The position numbers were made by a program, and so were the translations under genes. A stretch of 64,000 nt of DNA, taken from positions 1 through 64,000 of the forward strand of contig JACRPL010000007.1 in assembly GCA_016223245.1 (NCBI GenBank). Direction: 5' to 3'. The first letter of the stretch is position 1; each line of letters begins with the position of its first letter. A model generated the notes under the pieces. It saw only the letters and a program-made list of their open reading frames with translations, was not told the DNA's origin and did not search any database. This DNA comes from Candidatus Saganbacteria bacterium. Lineage in GTDB: Bacteria; Margulisbacteria; WOR-1; XYC2-FULL-46-14; XYC2-FULL-37-10. This document shows, one piece after another, positions 17,220-26,854 of the stretch.

Positions 17220-17591
17220 ATGAAGGATTTCGATAGGCTTGTTAAGGTCGTCCAAACCCTTCGCAAAAAGTGCCCCTGGGACAAAAAGCAAACACATAAA
17301 TCACTTAAGCCGTACATGGTCGAAGAGACCAATGAAGCGATAGAGGCGATTGATGAAGGGGACCCCCGAAAACTTTGCGAAGAGCTCGGCGACCAGCTTT
17401 TGCATATTGTTATGCATGCGGAGATGGCGCGGGAAGAAAAAGCTTTTTCCATGGAAGACATAATAAACGGGATCTGCGCAAAAATGATGCGCCGCCATCC
17501 GCATGTTTTTTCGAAAGACAAAAAGTATAAGAATATCAGCGTAAAGAAAGTGTTAAAACTTTGGGAGGAGATCAAAAAAAATGAAAGATAA
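17220..17591 (+). CDS. mazG: MazG-family nucleotide pyrophosphohydrolase (single domain)
   Basis: 123 residues, one MazG domain, half the length of two-domain E. coli MazG. Signature CPWDKKQTHKSLKPYMVEE with EExxE...ExxD metal ligands (EETNEAIEAI, CEELGDQLLH). Hydrolyses (d)NTPs to monophosphates, a house-cleaning or stringent-response function. A TATAAT box with extended TG (TGATATAAT, 17202-17210) lies 9 nt upstream, directly after the terminator. Overlaps ftsH by 11 nt. Confidence 0.9.
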   Translation: MKDFDRLVKVVQTLRKKCPWDKKQTHKSLKPYMVEETNEAIEAIDEGDPRKLCEELGDQLLHIVMHAEMAREEKAFSMEDIINGICAKMMRRHPHVFSKDKKYKNISVKKVLKLWEEIKKNER

Positions 17592-19377
17592 TTTGCGGGG
17601 ATTTATGTTCTGGGGATTGATCGCCCTTATCGGGATATTGATGTTCGCCCCGCTCTTCCCCAATCCAAACGCAAGCAAAGAGATAGCATTCTCGGAATTT
17701 TTAAACCTTGTGGACAAGGGAAAGATAAAGACAGTAACTGTTGCGGGAGACCTAATCGGTGCGACATTAAGCGACAAGGCCCAGGTAAAAACACATGCGC
17801 TGAATTATCCAAACCTCGTGCAATTGCTTCGCGACAAAAATATTGAGATCAAAGTCGAAGCTCCGGTCGAGAACAGCTGGGTGTTCGGGCTTTTGGCCCA
17901 AATTATCCTGCCTCTTTTGGTTTTTGGGTTCCTATGGTGGCTGCTTATGCGGCAGGCGCAATCGGCAAACAGCCAGGCGTTCTCGTTCGGCAAATCCCCA
18001 GCGCGGATAAATGAAGGCAAGTCGACCGTAACCTTTGTTGATGTCGCGGGCGTTGACGAAGCAAAAGAAGAACTTGTTGAGATCGTTGATTTCCTGAAAT
18101 TTCCCGAGAAATTCCAAAAACTCGGAGCAAAGATACCCAAAGGACTCCTTCTAATGGGCGCGCCCGGGACCGGCAAGACTCTTTTAGCCAGGGCGATCGC
18201 TGGAGAAGCAAGCGTTCCGTTCTTTTCTATATCCGGGTCCGATTTTGTCGAAATGTTCGTCGGTGTCGGCGCGTCTCGCGTAAGGGCTGTTTTCCAGCAG
18301 GCAAAGAAACAAACCCCATCTATAATATTTATGGATGAGATCGACGCAGTCGGACGCCACAGGGGGGCGGGAGTAGGCGGAGGCCATGACGAAAGAGAGC
18401 AAACGCTCAACCAGCTTTTGGTTGAAATGGACGGCTTTGATCCAAAAACGAATATAATTGTTATCGCGGCAACGAATAGGCCGGATATCTTAGATCCAGC
18501 GCTTTTGAGGCCGGGACGGTTCGACAGGCAAGTTGTTCTCGATAAACCGGACCTGAAAGGCCGTGAAGACATATTAAAGATCCACGCAAAAGGCAAACCG
18601 TTCGCATCGGATGTCGACCTGAAAGTTGTAGCGCGCAGGACCCCTGGCTTTACTGGCGCCGATCTTGAAAATGTACTAAACGAAGCTGCGATACTTGCCG
18701 CTCGCGCCGATAAAACCGAAATATTCATGAAAGAAGTTGAAGAGGCGGTCGACCGTGTTATGGCGGGGCCGGAAAAGAAAAGCAGGATAATTTCAGATAA
18801 AGAAAAATTGATCATTGCCAATCACGAAGTAGGCCATGCGCTATTATCGAAACTTCTTCCAAACGCTGATCCTGTACACAAAATATCGATCCTTCCTCGA
18901 GGTCTCGCTCTTGGATATACCCTGGCTTTGCCGCTCGAAGACAAGTATCTGATCTCCAAAAACCAAGTACTTGACCAAATAACAGTTATGCTTGGCGGCA
19001 GGGTTGCCGAAGAAATGGTCTTTAATGAATCGACTTCCGGCGCATCAAATGACCTCGAAAGAGCGACGGAACTTGCAAAAAAAATGATCTGCGAATTCGG
19101 CATGAGCAAATTGGGGCCAAGGACTTTTGGCGGAAAAGACAGGCAAATATTTTTGGGCCGCGACATAGCCGAAATGAAAGATTATGGCGATGCGACAGCC
19201 GATGAGATCGATCATGAAATCGAATCGATCATTGGCTCATGCTTTGATCGAGCCAAAGATGTTATGTCCCATAATAGGGCGCATTTGGACAATATCGCAA
19301 AAAAACTGCTTGAAAAGGAAACGCTCGAAGGCGAAGCGCTGGATGAAGCTTTGAAAGAATTAACTCTTCCCGCATAA
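17581..19377 (+). CDS. ftsH: ATP-dependent zinc metalloprotease FtsH
   Basis: 598 residues. Membrane-anchored AAA+ protease that degrades misfolded membrane proteins. Two membrane segments (about 8-27 and 101-122) flank a small periplasmic domain. Walker A GAPGTGKT near 195, Walker [33 protein letters not shown], and zinc-binding HEVGH near 414 with the downstream Asp ligand region SNDLERAT. The acidic/hydrophobic tail is short. Starts within the 3' end of mazG. Confidence 0.98.
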   Translation: MKDNLRGFMFWGLIALIGILMFAPLFPNPNASKEIAFSEFLNLVDKGKIKTVTVAGDLIGATLSDKAQVKTHALNYPNLVQLLRDKNIEIKVEAPVENSWVFGLLAQIILPLLVFGFLWWLLMRQAQSANSQAFSFGKSPARINEGKSTVTFVDVAGVDEAKEELVEIVDFLKFPEKFQKLGAKIPKGLLLMGAPGTGKTLLARAIAGEASVPFFSISGSDFVEMFVGVGASRVRAVFQQAKKQTPSIIFMDEIDAVGRHRGAGVGGGHDEREQTLNQLLVEMDGFDPKTNIIVIAATNRPDILDPALLRPGRFDRQVVLDKPDLKGREDILKIHAKGKPFASDVDLKVVARRTPGFTGADLENVLNEAAILAARADKTEIFMKEVEEAVDRVMAGPEKKSRIISDKEKLIIANHEVGHALLSKLLPNADPVHKISILPRGLALGYTLALPLEDKYLISKNQVLDQITVMLGGRVAEEMVFNESTSGASNDLERATELAKKMICEFGMSKLGPRTFGGKDRQIFLGRDIAEMKDYGDATADEIDHEIESIIGSCFDRAKDVMSHNRAHLDNIAKKLLEKETLEGEALDEALKELTLPA

Positions 19378-19389
19378 ACCGAGGAAAAC

Positions 19390-20250
19390 ATGATATTAGA
19401 ATGTGTTCCGAATATTTCCGAGGGGATAGAATTAGATGTTGTTTCTCAAATTTCCTCGGCGATCAAGAATATTAAAGTCAGGAATATCCACTCTGATCCC
19501 GATCATAATAGGTCTGTCTTGACCTTCTTTGGGACACCAGAAGAGGCCGTAGAAGCCGCGTTCCAAATGACTTTGCGCTCAATGCAGCTTTTAGACATCA
19601 ATTCACATCAAGGAGGCCACCCTTTTATTGGAGTCGTTGACGTTATTCCATTTATTCCCTTTAAGGACGCAACAATGGAAGACGCAAAAACTGCGGCGCA
19701 TAAGCTTGGGGAAAAACTTTGGAAAGAGCTAAAACTCCCAATTTATTATTATGGCGAAGCCGCTAAGATAAAAGAAAGAAAAGACCTCCCATATGTTCGG
19801 AAAGGCGGGTATGCGGTTTTAAGAGAAGAAATTTCAAGGCCAGAGCGAAAGCCTGATGTCGGAGAAGGGCTTCATGTGACGGCTGGAGCAACGGCAATAG
19901 GGGCTAGAGAGTTTTTGATAGCATATAATATTAATTTAAATACAAACGACTTAAGCATTGCGCAATCAATTGCAAAAAATATCAGGGAATCCCATGGGGG
20001 ACTCAAAGGCGTGCGCGCATTGGGTCTCCCATTGGATAGCCGGGGGATCACACAGGTTTCCATGAATATTGTCGATCACAAAGAAACTTCTCTTGAAGAA
20101 GTTTATGAAAGCGTTGACGGATGGGCTAGGGAGTATAAAGTGGAAATAATTGGATCAGAGCTTGTAGGCATGATGCCAAAGGGCGCTTATAGCCGCGGGA
20201 TCGAAAAAAAGTTAAAGATTACAAACTTTATATTGGAATTATTGATTTGA
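19390..20250 (+). CDS. ftcD: Glutamate formimidoyltransferase (FTCD N-terminal type)
   Basis: 286 residues, matching the formiminotransferase half of FTCD (N and C subdomains), without the cyclodeaminase domain. Transfers a formimino group between formiminoglutamate and tetrahydrofolate, feeding one-carbon metabolism. Motifs: ECVPNISEG at the N-terminus, SDPDHNRSVLTFFG, the catalytic NSHQGGHPFIGVVDVIPFIP block (about 75-95), and RKGGYAVLREEI. Lies 12 nt after ftsH. No histidine-degradation genes are seen nearby, so the direction of use is unknown. Confidence 0.93.
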   Translation: MILECVPNISEGIELDVVSQISSAIKNIKVRNIHSDPDHNRSVLTFFGTPEEAVEAAFQMTLRSMQLLDINSHQGGHPFIGVVDVIPFIPFKDATMEDAKTAAHKLGEKLWKELKLPIYYYGEAAKIKERKDLPYVRKGGYAVLREEISRPERKPDVGEGLHVTAGATAIGAREFLIAYNINLNTNDLSIAQSIAKNIRESHGGLKGVRALGLPLDSRGITQVSMNIVDHKETSLEEVYESVDGWAREYKVEIIGSELVGMMPKGAYSRGIEKKLKITNFILELLI

Positions 20251-20275
20251 CAAAAGCGAAGGCGCCTGTTATTAT
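20247..20275 (+). promoter_or_regulatory. Promoter of AbiE module
   Basis: Perfect TTGACA (20247-20252), 17-nt spacer, TATTAT (20270-20275). The -35 box overlaps the last codons of ftcD. Predicted transcription start is near 20282. Confidence 0.8.
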
Positions 20276-20284
20276 CGTTTCACA

Positions 20285-20311
20285 ATGTTATTAAATATAA
20301 TAATAAAATGA
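20285..20311 (+). CDS. Possible 8-codon leader peptide of AbiE module
   Basis: ATG at 20285 begins an 8-codon frame (MLLNIIIK) whose TGA overlaps the abiEi ATG as ATGA. It starts 3 nt after the predicted transcription start. Overlapping stop/start would couple abiEi translation to the leader. The region is AT-rich, so chance is a serious alternative. Confidence 0.3.
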   Translation: MLLNIIIK

Positions 20312-20907
20312 AATATAATGACTTTCGTAAAAATATAAAAGGGCCGCTTTTTACAAGCCAAGATATAAGGCTTGGCGGCGGCAGAGTCTTTTTGTACCAG
20401 CTCTCGCTTTGGCAGAAACAGGGCCACATCATCAAGCTTAAGAACGGCATATATGCTTTCAGCGAAAAGGTAAATGACCTGGCGCCGGAGGAAGTAGGAG
20501 GCGCGCTTTACGGCCCGAGCTATGTCAGCCTGGAAAAAGCCCTCTCAATATATGGTCTTATACCGGAAATGGTTTACTCTGTAACGATGGTAACCGCCAA
20601 GACCACGCGCAATTACAAAACAAAAATGGGGAATTTTATTTTTCGGCATGTTAAGCCTTCACTCTTTTTTGGCTATAGGCAGCTGCAAGGAAGGTCGCGC
20701 GCCTATCTGCTAGCTGATCCTGAAAAAGCCCTTCTTGACACTTTATACCTTAATTGCTTGAAGGATATTTCCGATCTTAAGTCGTTAAGATTAAATTGGC
20801 CGGCCGCCAGAAAGGCCATAAACAAAAAGATATTCAAACAGTATTTGTCAAAATATAGTTCTCAAGCAATGGCAAGGATCGGCGCCTTGGTCTTGGAGAG
20901 GATATAA
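20308..20907 (+). CDS. AbiEi-type transcriptional regulator/antitoxin
   Basis: 199 residues. N-terminal winged-helix (FTSQDIRLGGGR...LSLWQKQGHIIKLKNGIYAFS, about 14-52), the typical AbiEi antitoxin/regulator start, followed by the family's middle region (GPSYVSLEKALSIYGLIPE, TTRNYKTKMGNFIFRH) and LADPEKALLDTLYL. AbiEi represses its own promoter and counteracts AbiEii. The stop and next start overlap (TAATG at 20907), so the two are tightly coupled. No clear ribosome-binding site. Confidence 0.88.
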   Translation: MKYNDFRKNIKGPLFTSQDIRLGGGRVFLYQLSLWQKQGHIIKLKNGIYAFSEKVNDLAPEEVGGALYGPSYVSLEKALSIYGLIPEMVYSVTMVTAKTTRNYKTKMGNFIFRHVKPSLFFGYRQLQGRSRAYLLADPEKALLDTLYLNCLKDISDLKSLRLNWPAARKAINKKIFKQYLSKYSSQAMARIGALVLERI

Positions 20908-21683
20908 TGCTCGATTTTAAGCAGATCAAAGAATACTTTGACCAGCCGTTAGCCCGGCATAGCCAGAAAGGGATGCTGGTCGAATATCTGCAGTATGAAA
21001 TTCTCGATTCGCTCTATAAGCAAGCGGGATCCGAGAAATTGAGCTTTATCGGCGGTACTGCCATAAGGATCATCCATAACAGCCAGCGATTTTCCGAAGA
21101 TCTCGACTTCGACAATTTTGGCCTTAATTATCCGGCTTTTAAAGGTCTCATGGGGAAGGCCATGGCGGAAATGAGGGCCAAAGGCTTTGAGTTGGAAACA
21201 AAATATCTGCAAAAAGGCGATAATTACCATCTATATGTGAAATTTTCGCGGCTGCTTTTTTCTTTCGGTCTCTCTGGCCATGGAGAAGAAAAGATATTTG
21301 TTGCGATCGATGCGCAAAAAAAGAAAAAAACCTTTAAGCCCGATATCATCCTGCTCAATAAGTTCGGAGTTTTCCGCAACATAGCCGTAAATCCTCCTTC
21401 GATCTTATTGGCCCAAAAATTATTGGCCGTTTTATACCGCCGGAGGGCAAAAGGGCGGGATTTTTACGATGTTTCGTTCTTATCGGGGAAAGTTAAACCG
21501 GATTTTGCCTATATTGAAGCCCTGACAGGGCTTGATAAGAAGCATTTTACCGAAAAGGCCGTCAAACATTGTAAGAAATTGAATTTTAAAGATCTTGCTA
21601 AAGACGTAGAACCATTCCTTTTTGACCCAAGCCAAAAAGAGAGGGTGCTTCTTTTTTACGAGAGTTTGCCTGCAATTCTTTGA
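20907..21683 (+). CDS. AbiEii/DUF1814 nucleotidyltransferase toxin
   Basis: 258 residues. Nucleotidyltransferase fold with FIGGTAIRIIHNSQRFSEDLDFD (about 48-70), where GG-T and DLDFD are the substrate and metal signatures. Downstream motif LLAQKLLAVLYRRRAKGRDFYDV is the DUF1814/AbiEii family block. Members are toxins in type IV-like toxin-antitoxin/abortive-infection pairs, some transferring nucleotides to tRNA ends. With the three MNT/HEPN pairs it makes four nucleotidyltransferase-fold TA-type modules in 64 kb. Confidence 0.9.
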   Translation: MLDFKQIKEYFDQPLARHSQKGMLVEYLQYEILDSLYKQAGSEKLSFIGGTAIRIIHNSQRFSEDLDFDNFGLNYPAFKGLMGKAMAEMRAKGFELETKYLQKGDNYHLYVKFSRLLFSFGLSGHGEEKIFVAIDAQKKKKTFKPDIILLNKFGVFRNIAVNPPSILLAQKLLAVLYRRRAKGRDFYDVSFLSGKVKPDFAYIEALTGLDKKHFTEKAVKHCKKLNFKDLAKDVEPFLFDPSQKERVLLFYESLPAIL

Positions 21684-21708
21684 TTGATATTATGATAATA
21701 TTATTACC

Positions 21709-24441
21709 ATGACAGAACTTTCAAAAACATATGATCCCCAAAAAGTAGAGCAGAAATGGTATAAATTCTGGGAAGAAAATGGTTTATTTAAACCAAATAC
21801 TAAGGCTGAAGTGCCATTTACGATCGTAATCCCACCTCCAAACGTCACAGGCTCTCTACATATGGGGCATGCTTTAGATAATTCTATCCAAGATGTCCTT
21901 ATTCGCTATAAAAGGATGAAAGGTTTTAAAACACTGTGGATCCCGGGAACTGATCATGCCGGCATCGCAACTCAAAACGTTGTTGAACGAGAACTAAAGA
22001 AAGAAGGGAAGCGCAAAGAAGACTTAGGACGCGAAAAATTCCTAAAAAAAGTATGGGAGTGGAAAAAAGAATACGGGAGCCGCATAACTTCGCAATTGAG
22101 AAGGCTTGGCGCATCTTGCGACTGGTCCCACGAACGATTTACCATGGACGAAGGGCTATCTCGAGCGGTCAAAAAACAATTCGTCCAATTATATAGCGAA
22201 GGGTTGATATATAGAGGCAAGAGAATTATTAACTGGTGCCCTCGATGCAAAACCGCGCTTTCCGATATTGAAGTCGAATACGAGAATAAGAAAGGCTCCC
22301 TTTGGTTTATCAAATACGGACCAATAACCGTCGCAACAACCCGTCCCGAAACAATACTTGGTGATACGGCGATCGCTGTTAGCCCAAAAGATGATCGTTA
22401 TAAGCATTTATGGGGCCAAACAGTTGAGCTTCCGCTTGTTGGCCGAAAGATACCAATAATCAAAGATGACCTAGTTGAGCTCGAATTTGGCACGGGGGCT
22501 GTAAAAGTAACTCCTGCCCACGACCCAAATGACTACGAAATGGGGGAGCGCCATAATCTTCCGAAAATAAATATTTTAACCCCTGATGGAAAGATTACGC
22601 TCAAGGAATTCACGGAAGAGAGGGAGAAGCAGGGATTAGCAGGGTTGGAGGGTTTGGATCGGTTTAAGGCTCGTGAAAAAATAGTCGAGATGCTTAAAGA
22701 AAATGGATATCTGGAAAAGATCGAAGATTATCAAAATTCGGTTGGGCAATGCTACAGATGCAAAACTGTAATTGAACCATATCTTTCGGATCAATGGTTT
22801 GTAAAAGTAAAACCTTTAGCCGAAGCGGCTATTGCCGTTGTTGAAGAGAGCAAAATAAAATTCGTTCCCGATCGATGGACAAAAGTTTATCTTCAATGGA
22901 TGACAAACCTTCGCGATTGGTGCGTTTCACGCCAATTATGGTGGGGGCACCAGATACCGGCATGGTACTGCGGCGGAATGACAAATGACAAATTACAAAT
23001 GACAAATGGATGTAGTGAAATTATAGTTTCGGAAACAAAGCCGGATAAATGCCCGAAATGTGGCGGAACGAATTTAGTACAAGATCAAGATGTCTTTGAT
23101 ACATGGTTTTCATCGGCTCTTTGGCCTTTTTCAACGCTCGGGTGGCCCGACGAGACCGAAGATCTAAAAACACACTATCCGACCTCTGTTCTAGTGACCG
23201 GATATGACATTATTACTTTCTGGGTATCGAGAATGATCATGCAGGGGGTTCACTTTATGGGGAAAGCGCCATTTCATACTGTATTTATCCACGGATTGAT
23301 TCGAGATATAACAGGCAAGAAGATGAGCAAATCTTTGGGGAATGTCATTGATCCAATAGACATAATAGACCATGCTGGAGCCGATGCTTTGCGATTTGCT
23401 TTGATCTCTTTGGTTTCGGGCGGCGGGCAGGACATCAAGCTTGCCGAAGAAAAAATAACCGAAGCCAGGAATTTCTCGAATAAGATATGGAATGTGGCTC
23501 GCTTCGCGGCGCTTAACTCACCCCCTTTATCCCCCTCTCTTAATAAGAGAGGGGGAAACCCGACGCAGAAGGGAGGGGGTGAGTTAGCCGATCAATGGAT
23601 CCTTTCTAGATATAACAGAACGATCAAACAGGTTTCCGAATATATTGACAATCTCCAAGTAGGTGACGCGGCAAAGCTTCTATACGAATTTATATGGTCA
23701 GAGTTCTGCGACTGGTACATTGAAATTTCAAAAATCAGATTATACGGGACCGACGAGAATGCAAAAGCAACGGTTCAATCCGTTCTCTCATACATATTAG
23801 AGGGCACTTTGAAGCTATTGCATCCATTTATGCCGTTTGAAACGGAAGAGCTTTATCAACAAATAACTTCCAGTAATAAACATCCAACATCCAACATCCA
23901 ACATCCAACTTCAAATGAAATGCCGGATCCGAAAGATTCAATAATGGTCCAGAAATATCCGGAATCGAATGAGAAGCTTATTAACGGCGATATCGAGAAA
24001 CAGATGGATCTTGTTTTCGAATTCATTAGGACTATACGAAACCTAAGATCAACTTTTAATATTGTTCCCGGTGTTAAGATCAAAGTATTTATTGAGAAGG
24101 AACTAGGCGCAACAACCCAGTCATATATTAAAACACTCGCAAAGATCGCTGAATTTGAGATTTCAAACGCTTATCCAAAACATTCTATTATCTCAAAAGT
24201 TGAGGATATTGAATTTGCGATACCGATCGAAGGGCTGGTCGATTTTGCGAAAGAATCCGAAAGGCTCAAAAAAGAATACAATAAACTTGCCGTCGAGATC
24301 GAAAAAGTGAAAACCAGATTAAATGACGAAAACTTCAAGAAGAACACGACAGAAGGGTCAATTGCGAAAGAAAATCAAAAGTTAAAAGAATATGGCGAGA
24401 GAATTGGGCATCTTGAGTCATATGTAAGCACCCTGCAATAA
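21709..24441 (+). CDS. valS: Valyl-tRNA synthetase with three repeat-derived insertions
   Basis: 910 residues. Class I synthetase charging tRNA-Val. HIGH-type motif SLHMGHALD (about 50), editing-domain blocks (TTRPETILGDTAIAV, HDPNDYEMG), KMSKS as GKKMSKSLGN (about 540), anticodon-binding domain, and the C-terminal coiled coil (FAKESERLKKEYNKL...) that marks ValS. Three segments are encoded by DNA repeats: heptamers at 22981-23008 in the catalytic core region, a palindrome at 23516-23584 between catalytic and anticodon domains, and heptamers at 23881-23908 in the anticodon domain. All keep frame, so the gene is likely functional. Upstream -10-like boxes are ambiguous. Confidence 0.97.
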   Translation: MTELSKTYDPQKVEQKWYKFWEENGLFKPNTKAEVPFTIVIPPPNVTGSLHMGHALDNSIQDVLIRYKRMKGFKTLWIPGTDHAGIATQNVVERELKKEGKRKEDLGREKFLKKVWEWKKEYGSRITSQLRRLGASCDWSHERFTMDEGLSRAVKKQFVQLYSEGLIYRGKRIINWCPRCKTALSDIEVEYENKKGSLWFIKYGPITVATTRPETILGDTAIAVSPKDDRYKHLWGQTVELPLVGRKIPIIKDDLVELEFGTGAVKVTPAHDPNDYEMGERHNLPKINILTPDGKITLKEFTEEREKQGLAGLEGLDRFKAREKIVEMLKENGYLEKIEDYQNSVGQCYRCKTVIEPYLSDQWFVKVKPLAEAAIAVVEESKIKFVPDRWTKVYLQWMTNLRDWCVSRQLWWGHQIPAWYCGGMTNDKLQMTNGCSEIIVSETKPDKCPKCGGTNLVQDQDVFDTWFSSALWPFSTLGWPDETEDLKTHYPTSVLVTGYDIITFWVSRMIMQGVHFMGKAPFHTVFIHGLIRDITGKKMSKSLGNVIDPIDIIDHAGADALRFALISLVSGGGQDIKLAEEKITEARNFSNKIWNVARFAALNSPPLSPSLNKRGGNPTQKGGGELADQWILSRYNRTIKQVSEYIDNLQVGDAAKLLYEFIWSEFCDWYIEISKIRLYGTDENAKATVQSVLSYILEGTLKLLHPFMPFETEELYQQITSSNKHPTSNIQHPTSNEMPDPKDSIMVQKYPESNEKLINGDIEKQMDLVFEFIRTIRNLRSTFNIVPGVKIKVFIEKELGATTQSYIKTLAKIAEFEISNAYPKHSIISKVEDIEFAIPIEGLVDFAKESERLKKEYNKLAVEIEKVKTRLNDENFKKNTTEGSIAKENQKLKEYGERIGHLESYVSTLQ
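22981..23008 (+). repeat. Heptamer repeat (ACAAATG)x4 inside valS
   Basis: Units ACAAATG, ACAAATT, ACAAATG, ACAAATG. Encodes TNDKLQMTN between GGM and the zinc-knuckle-like CPKCGG loop of ValS. Same unit as the repeat in the PorV-like signal peptide, opposite orientation. Confidence 0.9.
23516..23584. repeat. CCCCCT/AGGGGG palindromic element inside valS
   Basis: Outer arms ACTCACCCCCT (23516-23526) and AGGGGGTGAGT (23574-23584) are perfect inverted repeats. Within them CCCCCTCTCTT (23531-23541) pairs with AAGAGAGGGGG (23545-23555) around a 3-nt loop. It codes for a Pro/Gly/Ser-rich insertion in ValS. The element at 63880-63946 has the same outer and inner stem design. Confidence 0.9.
23881..23908 (+). 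repeat. Heptamer repeat (CATCCAA)x4 inside valS
   Basis: Four identical CATCCAA units followed by the degenerate CTTCAAA. Encodes HPTSNIQHPTSNE in the anticodon-binding region of ValS. Confidence 0.9.
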
Positions 24442-25257
24442 TTAAGCTTCTTTTAGCTTCAATGCATCAGTGATCTTAAAAATTCTCTTAATGTCCAATG
24501 CTTTTCCCGATTTCTTATCTATTGTGATAACAACCGCATTAAATAGTCCTGGGCCATAGGTGGTTGGTTCAAATTTTTCGGGCATTTGGGTAATGAACCT
24601 CTTGATTATTTGTTCTTTGCTCATTCCAATGATCGAGTCTTGCGCCCCGACCATCCCAACATCGGATATAAATGCAGTGCCGCCTTGCAATATCCGCTCA
24701 TCTGCTGTCATCACATGCGTGTGGGTACCTACAACCGCTGATACGCGGGAATCCAAGAAATATCCCATCGCGCATTTTTCCGATGTTGCCTCTGCATGGA
24801 TATCAACCAAAATTATATCTGTTTGCTTCTTAACTTCTGGGAGGATCTTTTCGACCGCCTGGAAAGGGCAATCCATGCATTGCAGGAAAACCCTGCCTAA
24901 TAGGTTTATAATCCCGACTTTAATGCCGTCCCATTCAAGGACCAGGTGGTCAAGTCCCGGCGTCCCTTGCGGGAAATTGGCCGGCCTTACCATGCGGTCA
25001 AAGGTTGCGATCTTTGTTATAACTTCTTTTTTCTCAAAAATATGGTTGCCCATTGTAATAATGTCGATGCCGCTGTCGAGAAGTTCATTATATATTTTTT
25101 CGGTGATGCTGTAGCCATGTGCGGAATTTTCTCCGTTTGCAACGGTCAAGTCTATCGAGTATTCGGATTTTACGTCTGGGAGAACCTTTTTCAGTACTGC
25201 TCTGCCGTATGATCCGATAATATCGCCAATAAATAAGATATTTATTAATTGTGTCAT
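24442..25257 (-). CDS. ymdB: YmdB-family metallophosphoesterase
   Basis: 271 residues, full family length (TIGR00282). Metal ligands in FIGDIIGSYGR, NGENSAHG, TMGNHIFEKKE, DIHAEATSEK and GTHTHVMTAD match the YmdB calcineurin-like phosphodiesterase, which hydrolyses 2',3'-cyclic nucleotides in Bacillus and affects RNase Y-dependent decisions. It lies 16 nt after rny in the same orientation, the same adjacency as in Firmicutes. Confidence 0.95.
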   Translation of the reverse strand: MTQLINILFIGDIIGSYGRAVLKKVLPDVKSEYSIDLTVANGENSAHGYSITEKIYNELLDSGIDIITMGNHIFEKKEVITKIATFDRMVRPANFPQGTPGLDHLVLEWDGIKVGIINLLGRVFLQCMDCPFQAVEKILPEVKKQTDIILVDIHAEATSEKCAMGYFLDSRVSAVVGTHTHVMTADERILQGGTAFISDVGMVGAQDSIIGMSKEQIIKRFITQMPEKFEPTTYGPGLFNAVVITIDKKSGKALDIKRIFKITDALKLKEA

Positions 25258-25273
25258 TGTTAATTATTAATTG

Positions 25274-26821
25274 TTATTTGGCGACATCCGTTGACCTGGT
25301 TTCCCTAATGACTGTGACCTTTACTTCGCCCGGATATTCAAGCTCCGATTCGATCTTCCGCGCTATGTCATGGGCAAGTTTTGCCGACATCGCGTCATCG
25401 ATCTTTTCAGGCTGGACGATCACCCTCACTTCGCGGCCCGCTTGGATCGCGAAACATTTTTCAACGCCGTCAAATGATTTTGCAACGGTTTCAAGCTTTT
25501 CTAAGCGTTTGACATAAGCCTCGAGCGAATCACGTCTCGCTCCCGGCCTTGCGCTTGATATTGCATCAGAGACCATAACAAGCACTGCTTCAATTGTTTG
25601 CGCAGGTACATCGCCATGGTGGGCTTCTATCGCATGAAGCACTTCAGGGGATTCTCCCGCTTTTTGGGCGAAGAGAACTCCAAGCTTAATATGTGTGCCT
25701 TCTACTTCTTGGTCGATCGCTTTTCCGATATCGTGGAGCAGAGCGGCTCGTTTTGCAAGCTTAATATTTACCCCAAGCTCTGCGGCGAGCATCCCCGCCA
25801 AATGCGCCATTTCAATTGAATGCTGGAGGACATTCTGGCCGTAGCTTGTTCTGAATTTCAGCCGGCCCAGGAGCTGTACCAATACCGGCGGGATCCCATG
25901 GATATCTGTTTCTAGGGCAGCTTTTTCTCCTGCCTCCCACATCGCCGCTTTTGCTTCTTCTTTCGATTTGTTATACATTTCTTCAACGCGGGCAGGGTGG
26001 ATCCTCCCGTCAACGATCAGTTTCTGAAGCGTTCTCTTGGCTATTTCACGCCTTAATGGGTCGAAACTTGAGAGAATAACCGCTTCAGGGGTATCATCAA
26101 CAACAAGATCCACTCCGGTCGATGTTTCAAACGCGCGGATATTGCGTCCTTCGCGTCCGATTATCCTTCCTTTCATGTCGTCAGACGGCAATTCGACAAG
26201 CGTGGTCGTTGTTTCAACAACATGGTCAACCGAACATCTCTGGATCGCGGTTGCCAATATCTCCCTTGCGCGCTTTTCAGATTCTTTATTGATATTTTCT
26301 TCATTCTGCTTTATCTTTATCGCGGATTCGCGCTCAAGCTCTTTTTCTAAATTTTCAAGCAATAGCTTTTTCGCTTCTTCTTTTGGAAGGGAGGCTGCTT
26401 TTTCGAGCTCTTTAATGCTTTCGTCCCTGATCTTTATAAGCTCTTCCCTGACTTCTGCGACTTCTTCTATCTTTTCATTGAGTTTTTTGTCGCTTGCATC
26501 CAGGGCCTTTTCCTTTTTGTCCAAATGCTCTTCACGTTGAATAAGCCTTCTCTCAATGCTTGAAAGCTCCGATTTCCTGTCGTGCGTTTCCCTTTCAAAT
26601 TCCTGCCGGAACCTTACCGACTCTTCTTTTGCCTCGAGGAGGGCTTCTTTTCTTTTGGTTTCAGCTTCCCTTTTTGCATCTTCAAGTATGCGCTTTGCTG
26701 TTTCTTCCGCGACTTTAATTTTCCCTTCGCTGAATTGCGTCCGTACCAAAAGATATGCGACGGCTAATACAAAAACTATTACCGCGGCTATCCCAAAGTA
26801 TATTAAATATTGTAGTTCCAT
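25274..26821 (-). CDS. rny: Ribonuclease Y
   Basis: 515 residues. N-terminal membrane anchor (about 5-25), a long charged coiled coil (30-200), a KH domain containing [15 protein letters not shown] (about 210-225), and an HD domain with HDIGKAID (about 365), the metal-dependent endonuclease that initiates mRNA decay at the membrane. GGGAG lies before the ATG. First partner of ymdB; follows recA. Confidence 0.97.
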   Translation of the reverse strand: MELQYLIYFGIAAVIVFVLAVAYLLVRTQFSEGKIKVAEETAKRILEDAKREAETKRKEALLEAKEESVRFRQEFERETHDRKSELSSIERRLIQREEHLDKKEKALDASDKKLNEKIEEVAEVREELIKIRDESIKELEKAASLPKEEAKKLLLENLEKELERESAIKIKQNEENINKESEKRAREILATAIQRCSVDHVVETTTTLVELPSDDMKGRIIGREGRNIRAFETSTGVDLVVDDTPEAVILSSFDPLRREIAKRTLQKLIVDGRIHPARVEEMYNKSKEEAKAAMWEAGEKAALETDIHGIPPVLVQLLGRLKFRTSYGQNVLQHSIEMAHLAGMLAAELGVNIKLAKRAALLHDIGKAIDQEVEGTHIKLGVLFAQKAGESPEVLHAIEAHHGDVPAQTIEAVLVMVSDAISSARPGARRDSLEAYVKRLEKLETVAKSFDGVEKCFAIQAGREVRVIVQPEKIDDAMSAKLAHDIARKIESELEYPGEVKVTVIRETRSTDVAK

Positions 26822-26854
26822 TTTTATTTCACTCCCTATCTGATCTGATTGTTA

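Noticed and set aside
22981-23908. CRISPR array
   Set aside because: The short tandem units are 7 nt with no spacers, and no cas genes are present anywhere in the window.
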